From Rapana venosa (taxonomy: Eukaryota > Mollusca > Gastropoda > Neogastropoda > Muricidae): a DNA stretch of 64,000 nucleotides. The stretch spans positions 1,725,282-1,789,281 of the forward strand of contig CM054155.1 in assembly GCA_028751875.1 (NCBI GenBank), read 5' to 3'. A program made the translations under genes and the position numbers. Below, one piece after another: positions 35,039 through 45,458 of this stretch (the first letter of the stretch is position 1; each line of letters begins with the position of its first letter). The notes beneath the pieces were generated by a model. It searched no databases. It was not told the DNA's origin and was given only the letters and a program-made list of their open reading frames with translations.

Positions 35039-35460
35039 CAACATAATAAAAAAAAAACATACACACATAACATACATAAATACATCTACATACATACAAC
35101 TACATATACGCACGGACGTACAAAAATACATGCAACATCATGCATGCATACATAAAACAACATCATCATACATAAAAAAAATCATACAACATATAACAAC
35201 ATAGTACAACACAAACACACACACACACACACACACCACACACTCACGCACACTCAACACACGCACCCCGCCGCCAAAAAAAACCCACACCCCTACAAAC
35301 ACACGGCACACACGCGTAAACACGCATGCTGCACGATACATACTACACAATACTCAACATACAACTACATACATACTACATACATACATACATAAACAAA
35401 TACATAAACCACGCGCGCGCGGCACGTACGCACCCCACCACACACCACACACACTCTCTC
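35039..35460. repeat. (CATA)n / (CA)n-rich sequence
   Basis: ACATACATAC-type repeats and CA runs. Confidence 0.85.
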
Positions 35461-38400
35461 TTTCCTCTCACTAAATCATCCTCACCACTTATTTTAAGCA
35501 GTTTTCAGGGGAAAGCGTTTAACAAATAAAACTTCTTGATGAAATTTCCAAAGAAGGTAAACATTTAAAAATGCACGGGGTATGGGAACATGAGATTTAC
35601 ACTAGACTTACCATAAGTGTTGCTTTACTCTGACATCAATAAGCCATTGTCTGGCCTTTTTCTCCGCAATCCACGCAAATTCAGCAACAAAACTTTTTCA
35701 ATATCAAAACTAAAAAAATTAAAACCAAACCCGCACCCCATAAAAAACATGACTGTATCACAACCACACTTCGCCAATCGTAACAAAAACACCACCTTTT
35801 ACCCCAGGGCTCCCGGCAAATTATTAGATATGCCAGTTTTTCTGACGAGTGAATTCAATACTCCCCCTGACAGTGTTTTGTTTGCTGGTGCTGGGCTGTT
35901 TAAAAACGTGAGACCCCGTGGGATGCGGCACTGCGGCTCGGCTCCACGGCCTGCCTGTCTGTGTCTTCCCGGCCGGCCTGCCCGTTTTGCCTGCTTCACC
36001 ATTTCACCAAACCAACCCCCTTTTCCCGCCTAGTTTGTGCCCCCTTTTTAAACCGGGTTTTTCCTGGCCTCCAGCCCTCCCAGGGTGCTGAGGGCCATGA
36101 CCGTAAACGCATGTTGTCCGGATGTTCCCATCGTGAGGGGGTGGTGTGTACGTCAAGAAGCCGGACATCAGGTGATTCTCACGGGGGCAGCCTGCGCGTG
36201 TGCCTGCCAGGTTGCTAAAACAGCAAAGTGGGGGAGGGGGCCCCCAAACGCAAAATGGCCTGAACACTGACCAGTCCGGAGCCTTCGTGTTTTTCCCTGG
36301 CTGTGCTGGTCTCCCCTCCGTGATCCCCCCCCTTTCCTGCGGGTTCAAACCGTGCTGTCAGAGGGTGCAGCGGTCAGTGAATTCTCGGGCCCTTCCCCCG
36401 GAAAGGGGCGGCCATCAACCCCCCACCACCCCCCCCCTCTCCTAAAGTTCCTCCATGACCGTCACCCTGTCGACCTCCGTGGCGTTTTTTTTTGTTAACC
36501 ACGCCGATATGGTCACGAATTTACGGGAAGAAATGGGTTTTTTAAAAAGGGGTCTGTTTAGGGGGATGAGGGGAGAGCCCAAATGCACTGTCTGAAAACC
36601 GGGGTGTACTTGTCCCGGATAATAACAGGTCATCAACTTCACATCTTAAAATTTGGTGGCGGGGAAAATTCAGGGGGGGTAAGCGATGTTTGTGCACACT
36701 GCCCCCCGAGCGAAACTTTTAACTCAACGCTGATTGAAGACGTCATTTTGGCTAAAAAATTTTTTTTCTTTAAAAAACAAAAAGAAGGTGGGGGAAAAAA
36801 ATTGAAGTAAATTGAGTTAAAAACCTTTCTTTGTTTGGTTTTGGGTTAATGTAACACCCCAAATTTCTTGTTATCCTCGCTAAAACTGTGAGGTTTAACC
36901 TGGTGGGGGTTTTTTTGTACCAAAAACCATTATTGCCCCCAGTGAAAACTGCATTCCCATTCGGGGGTAAAATTTTTAACCGACACTTGTAGATGCATTT
37001 TGGTGTTGTTTTTTTTAAATTTTATCAACCATTCCCCTTTTGGGAAACATGGTCTTTTCTTCCAAAATGTAAGTCCCAATCTGTAACGCGAACAAATTAA
37101 AAAAGGGCTTGCACACACACACACACACAACACACACACCCACGACGCACGCACACACGCCGCACGCCGCACGCAAACACACACACCACACACCCAAGCA
37201 CCCCCCCCCCCCCCCCCACACCACACAACACATTAAGCAAGGGGTGAGCAAACAGGAAAACTGATTTAACAATTAGGGACAATGTGGGGGAATGTAGTAA
37301 TGTGAAAACGTTGTTTTTGGGTTTTTTTGTTTTGTTGTTGGTAGTGGGGTGTTTTTGTGGTTTTTTTTTGGGGGGGCCAAAACGGGGAAAAAACCCAACA
37401 CTTCTTTTTTTCTTTTTTTATTTCGTTTATATCGAGGATATGGCAAGACTCTGTGCTTTTTTGTTTTAACAGCCCGGTTGATCGGGTTTCAATGTTTCCC
37501 CTGTTCCCCCCCGGGCCCAAAATGGCCTACTCTTTAACGTGGTGCAAGATGTTCTGCGGCGTTCGCACCGGGGGCCTCGGTTTATAGTTCCTCCCATTTC
37601 TAAATACTGCACCCCTAGACCACCCAGCCTTTCACCAACAAACAGACTTGGGGAAGCTGAGCTCGTCACCATCACCCTCACCGATACCTAGATTCCCAAA
37701 CCTTTGGGGGCCTTTTAAGCTTTGTCAAACCCCCTTTCTCCAGTCCTCGCGCTCTCAGCCACCCTCAGGGTGTCTCTCAGCTCCGTGTTGTCCACTCTCG
37801 AATGCTGCCCTACATCTTTCCTTGTCTGCCTCTTCTTTTTTCCCCTCCCCTCACGTGCCCTTTTAGGATTGTTTTTTTGCAAGACCAGGGAGCGTGTGAA
37901 TGCCAAACCACTTCATTTTTGTCGTTACGAGGGTTTGAAGGGAAATATAGGGGGGCCCCCTTTCATTGCCGATCGCTCTTGACTTCTTTTTTTCGTGGGG
38001 GTCTTTGTAGAGATCCCAAGAGCGGGCGGAAGCACTTCATTTCTACAGCTTTTTTTCTTCTCTCAAAGTCTCGTGAGCGCCATTTTCACATGCGATTACA
38101 AAAAGATACGACCAGGGCGTACATCTGATTTGGGAATGATGGCGATTTTTTTTTGCCCAAGGGGTTTGAGCTTGGTCTTTGCAGCTCAGGGTGTAGCGGC
38201 ATCCTAAATCGGAAGCTGAAGCGGGGGTTGCGTTTAAAAACGAACGGTTCGGGACGAAGAAAAGGGGACTAAGAATTTTGGGCGTTTTTTTGTTTTTTTT
38301 ATTCAAAAAGGCATCGGACCCATGAAGCGTCCCAACTTCATCGAAAAGACACACACTAAAGTGATAGGGGCCGCGTGTAAAAACCAACAAGGGACTGGCC

Positions 38401-39068
38401 AAAATTTTCCCCTCTACAGGGAACTCACAGTTTTAAGGAAGGAGAAGAAGAACAGACAGAAAAAACGATGGGAGGGAAGACAACATCATCAGGAGTGGAT
38501 GTGGGCCTTGAGTGAACATATTGCTACAGAAAGCAAGGACCCCGCGCGGGATGGGGAAGGGGTTTCAAAATCGTCATGATTCCCCCTCCCCCCCCGCCCA
38601 CAACTCTGAACCCGCCCAAAGATTTGCTCCAAAAATCTAAGAAAACCCCCTCGTTTTTCTAAAAAGCGGCGTTACGTATCGGGTGAAGGTCGTTCCCAAC
38701 TGAACCTTGAAATTAGCTTTTCGAAGCCAACACTACTTCTTTTTGTAATAGCGCTCAAACACGACTATTGCGTCTGCCAATTTTAAGACGAAAAGCCTTG
38801 CGCTGCCGTTTTAAACCCCCCAAGTCGGGGGCCCCGCATTCGACTTCGGCAGGATACAATAAATGTCTCTTTAAAAAGAAAAAAAAAAGGTAGGACAATA
38901 ACTATATCAAAAGGGAGAAAATAGCCAAAGGAAGGAAAGGCACAGAAGAAAAAAAAAAAACAAGGGAGAAACAGGATAGAAAAAGAGACAAAATCCGTCA
39001 TCATTTTTTAGAAGGTAGGAAATGGGTTTTTCTTTTTATGAAGGGCCTCAGCATCCCCGGGGGCGGAA

Positions 39069-39101
<33 letters not shown>

Positions 39102-39191
39102 CGATGCAAACTGTAACGAGCGCAGTTGGAAAAATCATTCCCGCACATAATTTCCCCGGTTCAAATTTCCCAGATCGTAGGTCACATGTGG
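35461..39191. other. no gene; low-quality sequence with repeat remnants
   Basis: Inflated homopolymers; poly-C at 37201-37217; poly-G at 39068-39098; CA tract at 37111-37200. One inverted SINE 1 remnant (37418-37650). The GC-rich part (35880-36450) has short frames on both strands without recognisable motifs. Confidence 0.5.
37418..37650 (-). repeat. SINE family 1 remnant (inverted)
   Basis: On the plus strand, TTTATATCGAGGATATGGCA (reverse of the 3' end) through GGCCTCGGTTTATAGTTCCT (reverse of the central block), in correct SINE order. Confidence 0.7.
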
Positions 39192-39497
39192 GGGGATCGG
39201 TGGTCTAGAGGTAGCGCACCTGCCTAGACGCGAAAGTCGGGGTCGGAAGTGTGCGGGGGTTTAATCCCCGTTTTGGGCCCAAACTTTTCTTTATTCTTTG
39301 ACCATGGGGTGGTCTGGGTGGTAATCTTTTTGGATGAGACAAAACCTGGCCCCCCCGCATTGCAAAATTATTTAGCGCACGTAAAAGAAAACCCCGGGGA
39401 AAAAGAGAGTTTCCCGGAAAATTTTGTAAAAAAAAACCCCCTCTGAGAAGGAAACAAAAACACTTGCAGACAGGAAAAAAAGGGAAAAAAAAAAGGG
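39192..39497 (+). repeat. tRNA-derived SINE, family 2, 3' truncated at a junction
   Basis: GGATCGGTGGTCTAGAGGTA, B-box-like GGTTTAATCCCC, central GGATGAGACAAAACCTGG, then the poly-A stretch. Stops abruptly where the duplicated Polinton end begins. Confidence 0.8.
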
Positions 39498-39499
39498 TG

Positions 39500-40520
39500 A
39501 ACAACATAGAGTTCTGACGAAATGTCGTCACTGGTTACTTATCAGCTTGATTCTATCTAGTCCTTGTGATTGGAAAGGTAAAGTAACATCTAAGTATGTC
39601 TTTCCGGGGTGGAAACACCCTAGCGCTACGCTAACCTATTGAAATCTCCGTATTCAGTTTCAAAGGGTATTGGCGTGCTGTGTGTCCATTCCAAGCAGCG
39701 GGCGGAGGTGTGTTGTCCTCCTACCCCATTTCTTTCTCCCTCTTCAACTCTTTTTCTGTGTACCAGTATAGCAAAATTTCCCATAATTTTATAGTTTTAC
39801 CCATCAAAATTAATTAGTATTACTTTCAGTTTTAGTATGAGAGATAGGAAAAAGGGGGTCAAGGAAACCTACTTAGTTTGTATAATAAAACCTAGCACAG
39901 TTTTTAGTTCGATGAGTGAAGCCGAATCGCGACCAAAAGTTTGCCTGGTTTGATAAACAAGTAAGTATTACTTGACCCCCCGTTGTCCCTACTCTGACCA
40001 TAGAAAACGCAGGTGTGGGATTCCATCCTACACAGACATAGCAAAGAATCTCATGATACAGAAACTACATATCAGAAAGACTGATTAAAATCGGTGTAGA
40101 AAGTTCTACAAAATCGTCTACTATATCCAAGCATATGCACCGTGTAACCGATTCGTACTCAGACGATGAGAAAGACTCATTCTATCAAAGACTCTCTGAC
40201 CTCATTATCAAACCCCCTACAAAGAGGACCTGTATGTCAAGGTGATGTCAATTCACGGCAGAGTTGGTGAGAGAAAAACCCGTGGACAAAACATCTTGGA
40301 CCCCACATGACCACAGAACACCTTGCAATTACAACGGGAACCACAGCAGGAACTATGTGCAGAACATGAATCCTGAGCATCACCACACCTTTTTCCAACA
40401 CCGGAGCCTACCCAAATTTACACCTGGAACAAGTTGGAAGCGACCTCAACATCTCGTCTCAAATTGACTTTAATACTTCAAATCTAAGAACAGTTACCGC
40501 CATCAAAGACTCATAAAGCC
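39500..40520 (+). repeat. Second copy of the Polinton right end plus LINE flank
   Basis: 39500-40162 is, as far as I can read, base-for-base equal to 55888-56550 (constant offset 16388). It includes the Polinton end (…CTACTCT at 39995), the GACCAT target copy and the LINE beyond. After about 40162 the two copies diverge into noisy similarity up to about 40520. An independent insertion would not share the exact junction, so this is a duplicated segment or an assembly artefact. Confidence 0.85.
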
Positions 40521-40521
40521 C

Positions 40522-40612
40522 AGTCAGGTGGCGAACGCGCTCTCCCCCGTGAAGGGAGAGCAGCCGAATTTCGCGCAGAAAAATCTGCCGTGACTTCAAG
40601 TGGTAATAAATA
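40522..40612 (+). repeat. SINE family 2, 3' part
   Basis: GGCGAACGCGCTCTCCC, GAAGGGAGAGCAGCCGAA, then TCTGCCGTGACTTCAAGTGG and a short AT tail. Confidence 0.75.
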
Positions 40613-40639
40613 AATAAGATAACTAAGACCTGTTACATA

Positions 40640-41039
40640 CTGAAGGAAAATATAGCACTACTGTAATGTATGCAACCCCTCGTCCACTCGTGGGAAACGA
40701 AACAAGTCAAGCTGGCTACGGGCCTCTGTGAGCTGTGACTGGACCCTAGCAAGAGCCGACAGTGGATTTCCCTCAACCGCTAAGAAAACTGAAAGTGATA
40801 CAAACGGACGGATAGACAACGAAAACGACCCTCCAAGGGAAACGGACATCGAATAGGAACGGTGACTACATTGGAACATGGAACATCTCGGCCTAACAAA
40901 CAAGGAACCAAAATTGTGTATTTCATGAACAATAGAAAGATCTCCATCATGGCATTTTCAGACACTAGAAGAAAGGAGAAGGAACTAAAGAAATTCATTC
41001 AAACCTTGTTCTCATCTGGAGTGAGTCAGGAAAGACCAG
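40640..41039 (+). pseudogene. LINE 5' part, start of APE endonuclease (interrupted)
   Basis: The frame 40862-41047 gives FMNNRKISIMAFSDTRRKEK, the start region of an APE-type endonuclease: the Glu of the usual SETR motif is Asp here. It stops at the Polinton border (…FSSGVSQERP). The protein continues in the sequence right of the Polinton at 56384. The upstream 40640-40850 is probably ORF1 or 5' UTR and is not recognisable. Confidence 0.7.
41034..41039. other. Target site duplication, left (GACCAG)
   Basis: GACCAG directly before the element's first base. The right counterpart is GACCAT at 56384-56389: 5 of 6 identical, matching the 6-bp duplications usual for Polintons. Confidence 0.75.
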
Positions 41040-41204
41040 AGAGATAGGGAAAAAGGGGGGTCAAGCTCAACAAATTACTGTTATATATTCCCAAAACCAG
41101 CCAACTTTTGGTCCGATTCGCTTCGCCGCATCGAACGAAAAACTTGACATATTTATATAAAACCTATTGTTTCCCCTTGATCCCCCTTTTTTCCCTATCT
41201 CTCT
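41040..41204. repeat. Terminal hairpin, left end of copy C
   Basis: Outer arm AGAGAT plus AGGGAAAAAGGGGGGTCAAG; inner arm CTTGATCCCCCTTTTTTCCC plus TATCTCT (41176-41204). The loop centre GATTCGCTTCGCCGCATCGA is conserved with copy D and with the right end. Confidence 0.88.
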
Positions 41205-41960
41205 GACTAAAAACGAAAGTAAAACTAACTTATTTTTTGATGGGTAAAACTAATAAAATTATGGTGAATTTAGCTAACTGGTACACAGAAAAAAAGATTG
41301 AAGAGGAGAAAGAAATGGGGTAGGAGAACACACACACCTCCCCGCTGCTTTGAATGACACACAGCAAGCCAATCCCTTGACAACTGAATAACGGAGATTT
41401 CAATAGAAGCGCCTAGGGGTTTCCACGCCCCCGGGAAGAACATATCCAGACATGTTACTTACCTCTTCCCCAAATCACAAGAACTAATAGAATCACTGAT
41501 TAGTAAAATTGATGACATTATCCCTCAGAAAGCTATGTTGTTTTAGCAACCGACCCTGCTGTCTTGTCATTTCGCAGTGTGAATCAGTGCAGTGAAGACG
41601 TGCAGCTTTTCATAAAAAGTGTTTGAATTATCATACCTGTACCTTGCTTAGTTGTTCAGGTAAATGTCAGATATTTCGTCAAATCAGAACAACCTCTCAC
41701 CCAACCTAAAAACAAGGGATCTGCGAGCTTTCTCAATGAAAGAGTAACATAAACTGCTCCATTGCTGTGCCGCTAACCGAAAAATGATTGGTTCTAACAA
41801 TAGAAACGGTTTATGCGTAACCGGTGATCTGTCCTGACGCAACCATGACATTGTATAGATTATAAACGTTTTTCAACTGCATTCAATGCCTCTTACGTGG
41901 CCTCGCCAGCCTGCACTGTTAAAAAATAACTATGGGTTTTTTACACTACAACAGTATTAG
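41040..41960. repeat. Left terminal inverted repeat
   Basis: Matches the reverse complement of 55461-56383 with scattered differences. Anchors: GATGGGTAAAACTAATAAAA / ATTTTATAGTTTTACCCATC, AGGTAC...TTGCTTAG / CTAAGCAAGGTAC, CACTGTTAAAAAA near the inner limit. Confidence 0.88.
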
Positions 41961-42305
41961 GTACCCCCGCCTGTCTGTTCCAAGTGAGCACTGCAGACCC
42001 GATCAGCCCTATCGAAGACTCATTACACTTCTTAACCTGCCAGCGGTCCTGTCGAGGACCCAACAAAAGAATCACTCAAGCATGACGACCTGGTAAACTG
42101 AAGCTCACCTAACACCGGTCTTTCCTCTCTCTCTCCGTTGAAGCGTGGCTTTCTGCTATAGGCTGTGACGTGTGCCTGTTTAATATTCATTTCACGCGGT
42201 CTAGCTAGACCGTGGCAGTTCCCTGCTGTGCTCTTGAAAGATTGTTTATCAAGCAGCATTGGCAAGTTGAATGGAGTGGAGACCAATACTGCCGACGAAG
42301 AGGGA

Positions 42306-42545
42306 GAAGAGGATCTTTTAACAACTTATCAACAACTTAGCAAAGGACTTGCCAAGAACTTATTAAAAACAATACAAGAACTTACCAAAACTTACCAAAA
42401 ACTTATCAAGAAACTTATCAAGAATAAAACACGAACTATTTAAGAACTTTTGTCAAGAATAATAAACAAGTCCCCATCAACCAACTACAACAACTTTCTC
42501 AACAACTTGTCAAGAACAACAACAAAAATTTACACAAAATATATT
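42306..42545 (+). repeat. Degenerate ~12-bp repeat array (CAAGAACTTATC-like)
   Basis: Repeats of ACTTATCAAGAA / ACTTACCAAAA up to 20 bp before the first element gene. In frame they encode a Leu/Lys/Thr helix-like repeat (42165-42443), which may or may not be translated. Confidence 0.85.
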
Positions 42546-42563
42546 GATAAAAAGATAGACAAC

Positions 42564-43459
42564 ATGAATTGTGACGAACTTTTGTTGATGACATCTACTG
42601 TTCTAGTCAAGAAGAAATAACAGTTGACAAGAATCTACTGATAAGAAGAGAATTTGTAACACCTCTGCTGCTGTGGTAAAACAAACATTACTTAGGAACA
42701 CAACTAACAGTAGAACAGTGCAGCAGTTATCACCACAAGACATTATTAATTATTTTAATATATGAATCTCTTCTTTGGAGCAAAAATGGTGAAAAGCCTA
42801 GGGCATACTGTTATTGGTCTATATGCTAAAGCACAAAGTAGGGTCTTTATGTGGCGCAAAGCTGACTTACATATGACCTCTCACTAGATCCTATTTTGAC
42901 TAGAACGCTGGAGACACTTGCTGTGATATGTATTCACCGTTTTGGCTCTCGGTTATGCACCATAGCTGCTAGTATATAACATTAAAACAATAAAACTTAA
43001 CCACACAAGAAAGAGGGAGGAACAGCACACAGCCACGAACCAACAGGAAGCACAGGAGAATTGTCAAGAACCAAGAGCAACCCACCCTTTCACAAGTGAC
43101 ATCTGAACTAAAGAAACCTGGGAGAGTGAAGCTGCAAAAGGTTTATCAGAATGGAATCGGACAAAAAAACTTAGCAACCAAGCAAAGCAAAAGATCGTAT
43201 CTGGAGAAAACCTTTAGAACAAACAGATGCCTATAGAAACACAGAAAAAGACACAGCACCACCAAAAACAAACATTCAGTCTGACTTAATTTATGGTATA
43301 ACAGCTATGGAAATTGGTTATTACAGCCTATAGAGTATGGACACAAGCAACCAACATAACAAGAACCGCACAAGAACAAAAGCCAAAACCACAACCACAG
43401 CCACAACCATTTGCAAAGCAAACAGCCTTGACAACGATCCATTCCAATATGTAAATTAA
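42564..43459 (+). pseudogene. Unidentified element gene 1
   Basis: ATG at 42564 (MNCDELLLMTSTVLVKKK) equals the start of the small gene in copies A and B, but here the sequence continues into material those copies lack. Pieces in alternating frames: FVTPLLLW, MNLFFGAKMVKSLGHTVIGL (from about 42764), a basic RKHRRIVKNQEQPTLSQVTS stretch (about 43050), LIYGITAMEIGYYSL (about 43290), and an end at NDPFQYVN followed by TAA at 43457. No family recognised. The basic, Arg/Lys-rich middle could suggest nucleic-acid binding. Confidence 0.4.
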
Positions 43460-43494
43460 TAGAGTAAATATATATTTATACTTATAGAAGAAAT

Positions 43495-43968
43495 ATGAGT
43501 ACAACAAAAGACAGCAGTCAATCAGGTCTACCACGCTGCCGTTATTGCAGTCGTAGTTGTAGGCTATACTTGTAGGAAAAACTTCTAAAATGAGGCCGCG
43601 ATTTAGGAAAACTAGACTTTGAAGTCAGTGCCACTATTGTTGTTGTAACATCATCCATTGCTACACAAACTTCTGGTAAGCATGGAATCATTCCAGAAAA
43701 TATTAGTCCATAAATAGAAAATGGCTTCTTTAGTGATGAATGGTTGGTGGGCTTATTAACGCCACTTGCTTTACAGGCACAACTACTTGTTTTCCTAAAC
43801 TTCATACAGAACGAAGAAAGGAAGAGACATGATAAAAGCAATAAACAACTGAACAGTGCAAAGGCAAGAATACAAAGACAAGACTTGCTCCAGTTAGACT
43901 GTATTAATGAAAAACTTCGTGAACAAGGACAAGCCTGCAAAAACATTTCTGATGTTGAACCGGCATAA
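43495..43968 (+). pseudogene. Unidentified small protein with hydrophobic segment and coiled coil (gene 2)
   Basis: Starts MSTTKDSSQSGLPRCRYCSR at 43495 and stops at 43576, resuming in another frame. The final piece (43744-43968) is open: DEWLVGLLTPLALQAQLLVF as a hydrophobic segment, then NEERKRHDKSNKQLNSAKAR and IQRQDLLQLDCINEKLREQG as a charged helix, ending ISDVEPA. No family recognised. The downstream gene follows 190 bp later on the same strand. Confidence 0.45.
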
Positions 43969-44158
43969 AAGAGTACTACATTGTAACATGCAAACAAAAT
44001 ATCTCCTATTACTAACCACAGCTTCGTGATTAGTAACAACCCACTGAACCCAAAGACAGGCCGAGATTGCTTTTATTGTGGTGGCATGACAATAGTTAAA
44101 CTTCTTAGCACAGAAGTTTGGTTAACCACAGGCAATTTTTTACGTTATTATATTAAAC

Positions 44159-45377
44159 ATGGAGCCAAACTCTCTAAGATCTACTACACACCAAAAGGGT
44201 ACTGAAAGGACAGGCTGCTATCGTAAACTGAGCATTGCAGCAGGAGTAAGTATTCTGCGAAGTAGCAAAGAAGTGGCTGTGCAAACAAGCAATGATGGCA
44301 ATCTATTTACCTTCACCAAGGCGCATTAACGACCCTCCCTCCATCAACATAAGCCAAATGATACCTCACCAAAGACCTGTTTATACTTAACCCATGACAC
44401 AATCAAGAAGAAAGAGTATAAGTAATGCTCTTACGTAGTGGACTAGCTTCTAGTATAAAGATGCGAGCCCATTACTGAAAAGAAGTGCCAACCGCAACTG
44501 CATTGCTTGGCAGAAATCTATAGTCGGGCCACTAAAATATCCCAGACGTATTCAGTGTTATGATGGTAAAGAGGTTAAAGTAAGAATTTATTCAGCTGTT
44601 ACTAAAGCATGGAGTACAATATAAAGAGGTATACCAGCAACCACAGATCTCATGCAAACTGGTTAAAGTTTAACAAGCTGTTAGCAGAAAGACCTGTGTG
44701 CATATCAGTAACCAACAGAGAAATCATACTCCCAGGCACCACGAAATACAGATGGGTAAGAAACTGCCCGCATGTTTGAGAGCAATGAACTCTGAGATAA
44801 CTGACAGCCACAGGTTAAAACCTTTGGACGCATCAAACCATAAAACAATTCAGCAGCACATCCGACCAACAACACCTTCTAAGCATCCTCTAATACCCTT
44901 GGGAAGATACTAGATATTTTATGCTCCTGGAGAAGTGAAGCCAACGACAGTCCACAAACAGCAACAGATTCCCTTCTGACATAGACACCTATGAAATAAA
45001 AAAAGGTGTATATGATCCTCCTATTTATTTTTTGTCAGTACCTGCACCACAACGGCTTTTGTTAGAGAGGAACTGCAGTTAGTGCCACCTAATACTGGTC
45101 CTGCTTTCAGTAAGGTAGGCGACTATTATCATCAAAAAGTGAACTGTATGGTCCATCTAAACTGTTTTTGTTACTTTACTACATTTATGGAACATCTTTG
45201 ACTAATACTGAAGTGGTTGGAAACTCTCCAATCATACTAACAACTCCGAGAATATTATTTTGCACCTATTCGTTTCTACCATATCAAGTTTTAATTTCCT
45301 TCTTTGCTCACAAAGCGTCTAAGAATGTCAGCAACTGTAAAAGCCAAGACTGCATTGTACCAATACATAATATTTGA
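44159..45377 (+). pseudogene. Unidentified element gene 3 (several frame pieces)
   Basis: A 56-codon open piece starts at 44159 (MEPNSLRSTTHQKGTERTGC) and ends NDGNLFTFTKAH. Later pieces in other frames look coding: CIAWQKSIVGPLKYPRRIQC (about 44500), KEVKVRIYSAVTKAW, NREIILPGTTKYRWVRNCPH (about 44715), YEIKKGVYDPPIYFLSVPAP (about 44990) and ELQLVPPNTGPAFSKVGDYY (about 45070). The length (~400 residues) would suit a minor capsid or other virion protein; that is a guess. It lies convergent to the PolB gene, 80 bp away. Confidence 0.4.
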
Positions 45378-45458
45378 ATAAAGAGTAAACAATCCATTTG
45401 AGTCTCAAATCAATTTTTTTAACACGTATATAAATGTTAAAAAAAATTAATTAATCAA

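Noticed and set aside
34335..35204. 289-codon frame across the second gap
   Set aside because: Mostly N; the left part is the ~12-bp repeat array and the right part is CATA repeats.
39500..39995. Independent Polinton insertion at 39.5 kb
   Set aside because: It shares the exact insertion junction and LINE flank with 55888-56550, so it is a duplicate of the same end, not a new insertion.
43542..44039. 165-codon minus-strand hydrophobic frame
   Set aside because: It overlaps the plus-strand coiled-coil gene, whose codon pattern and charge distribution look real; the minus frame looks like its shadow.
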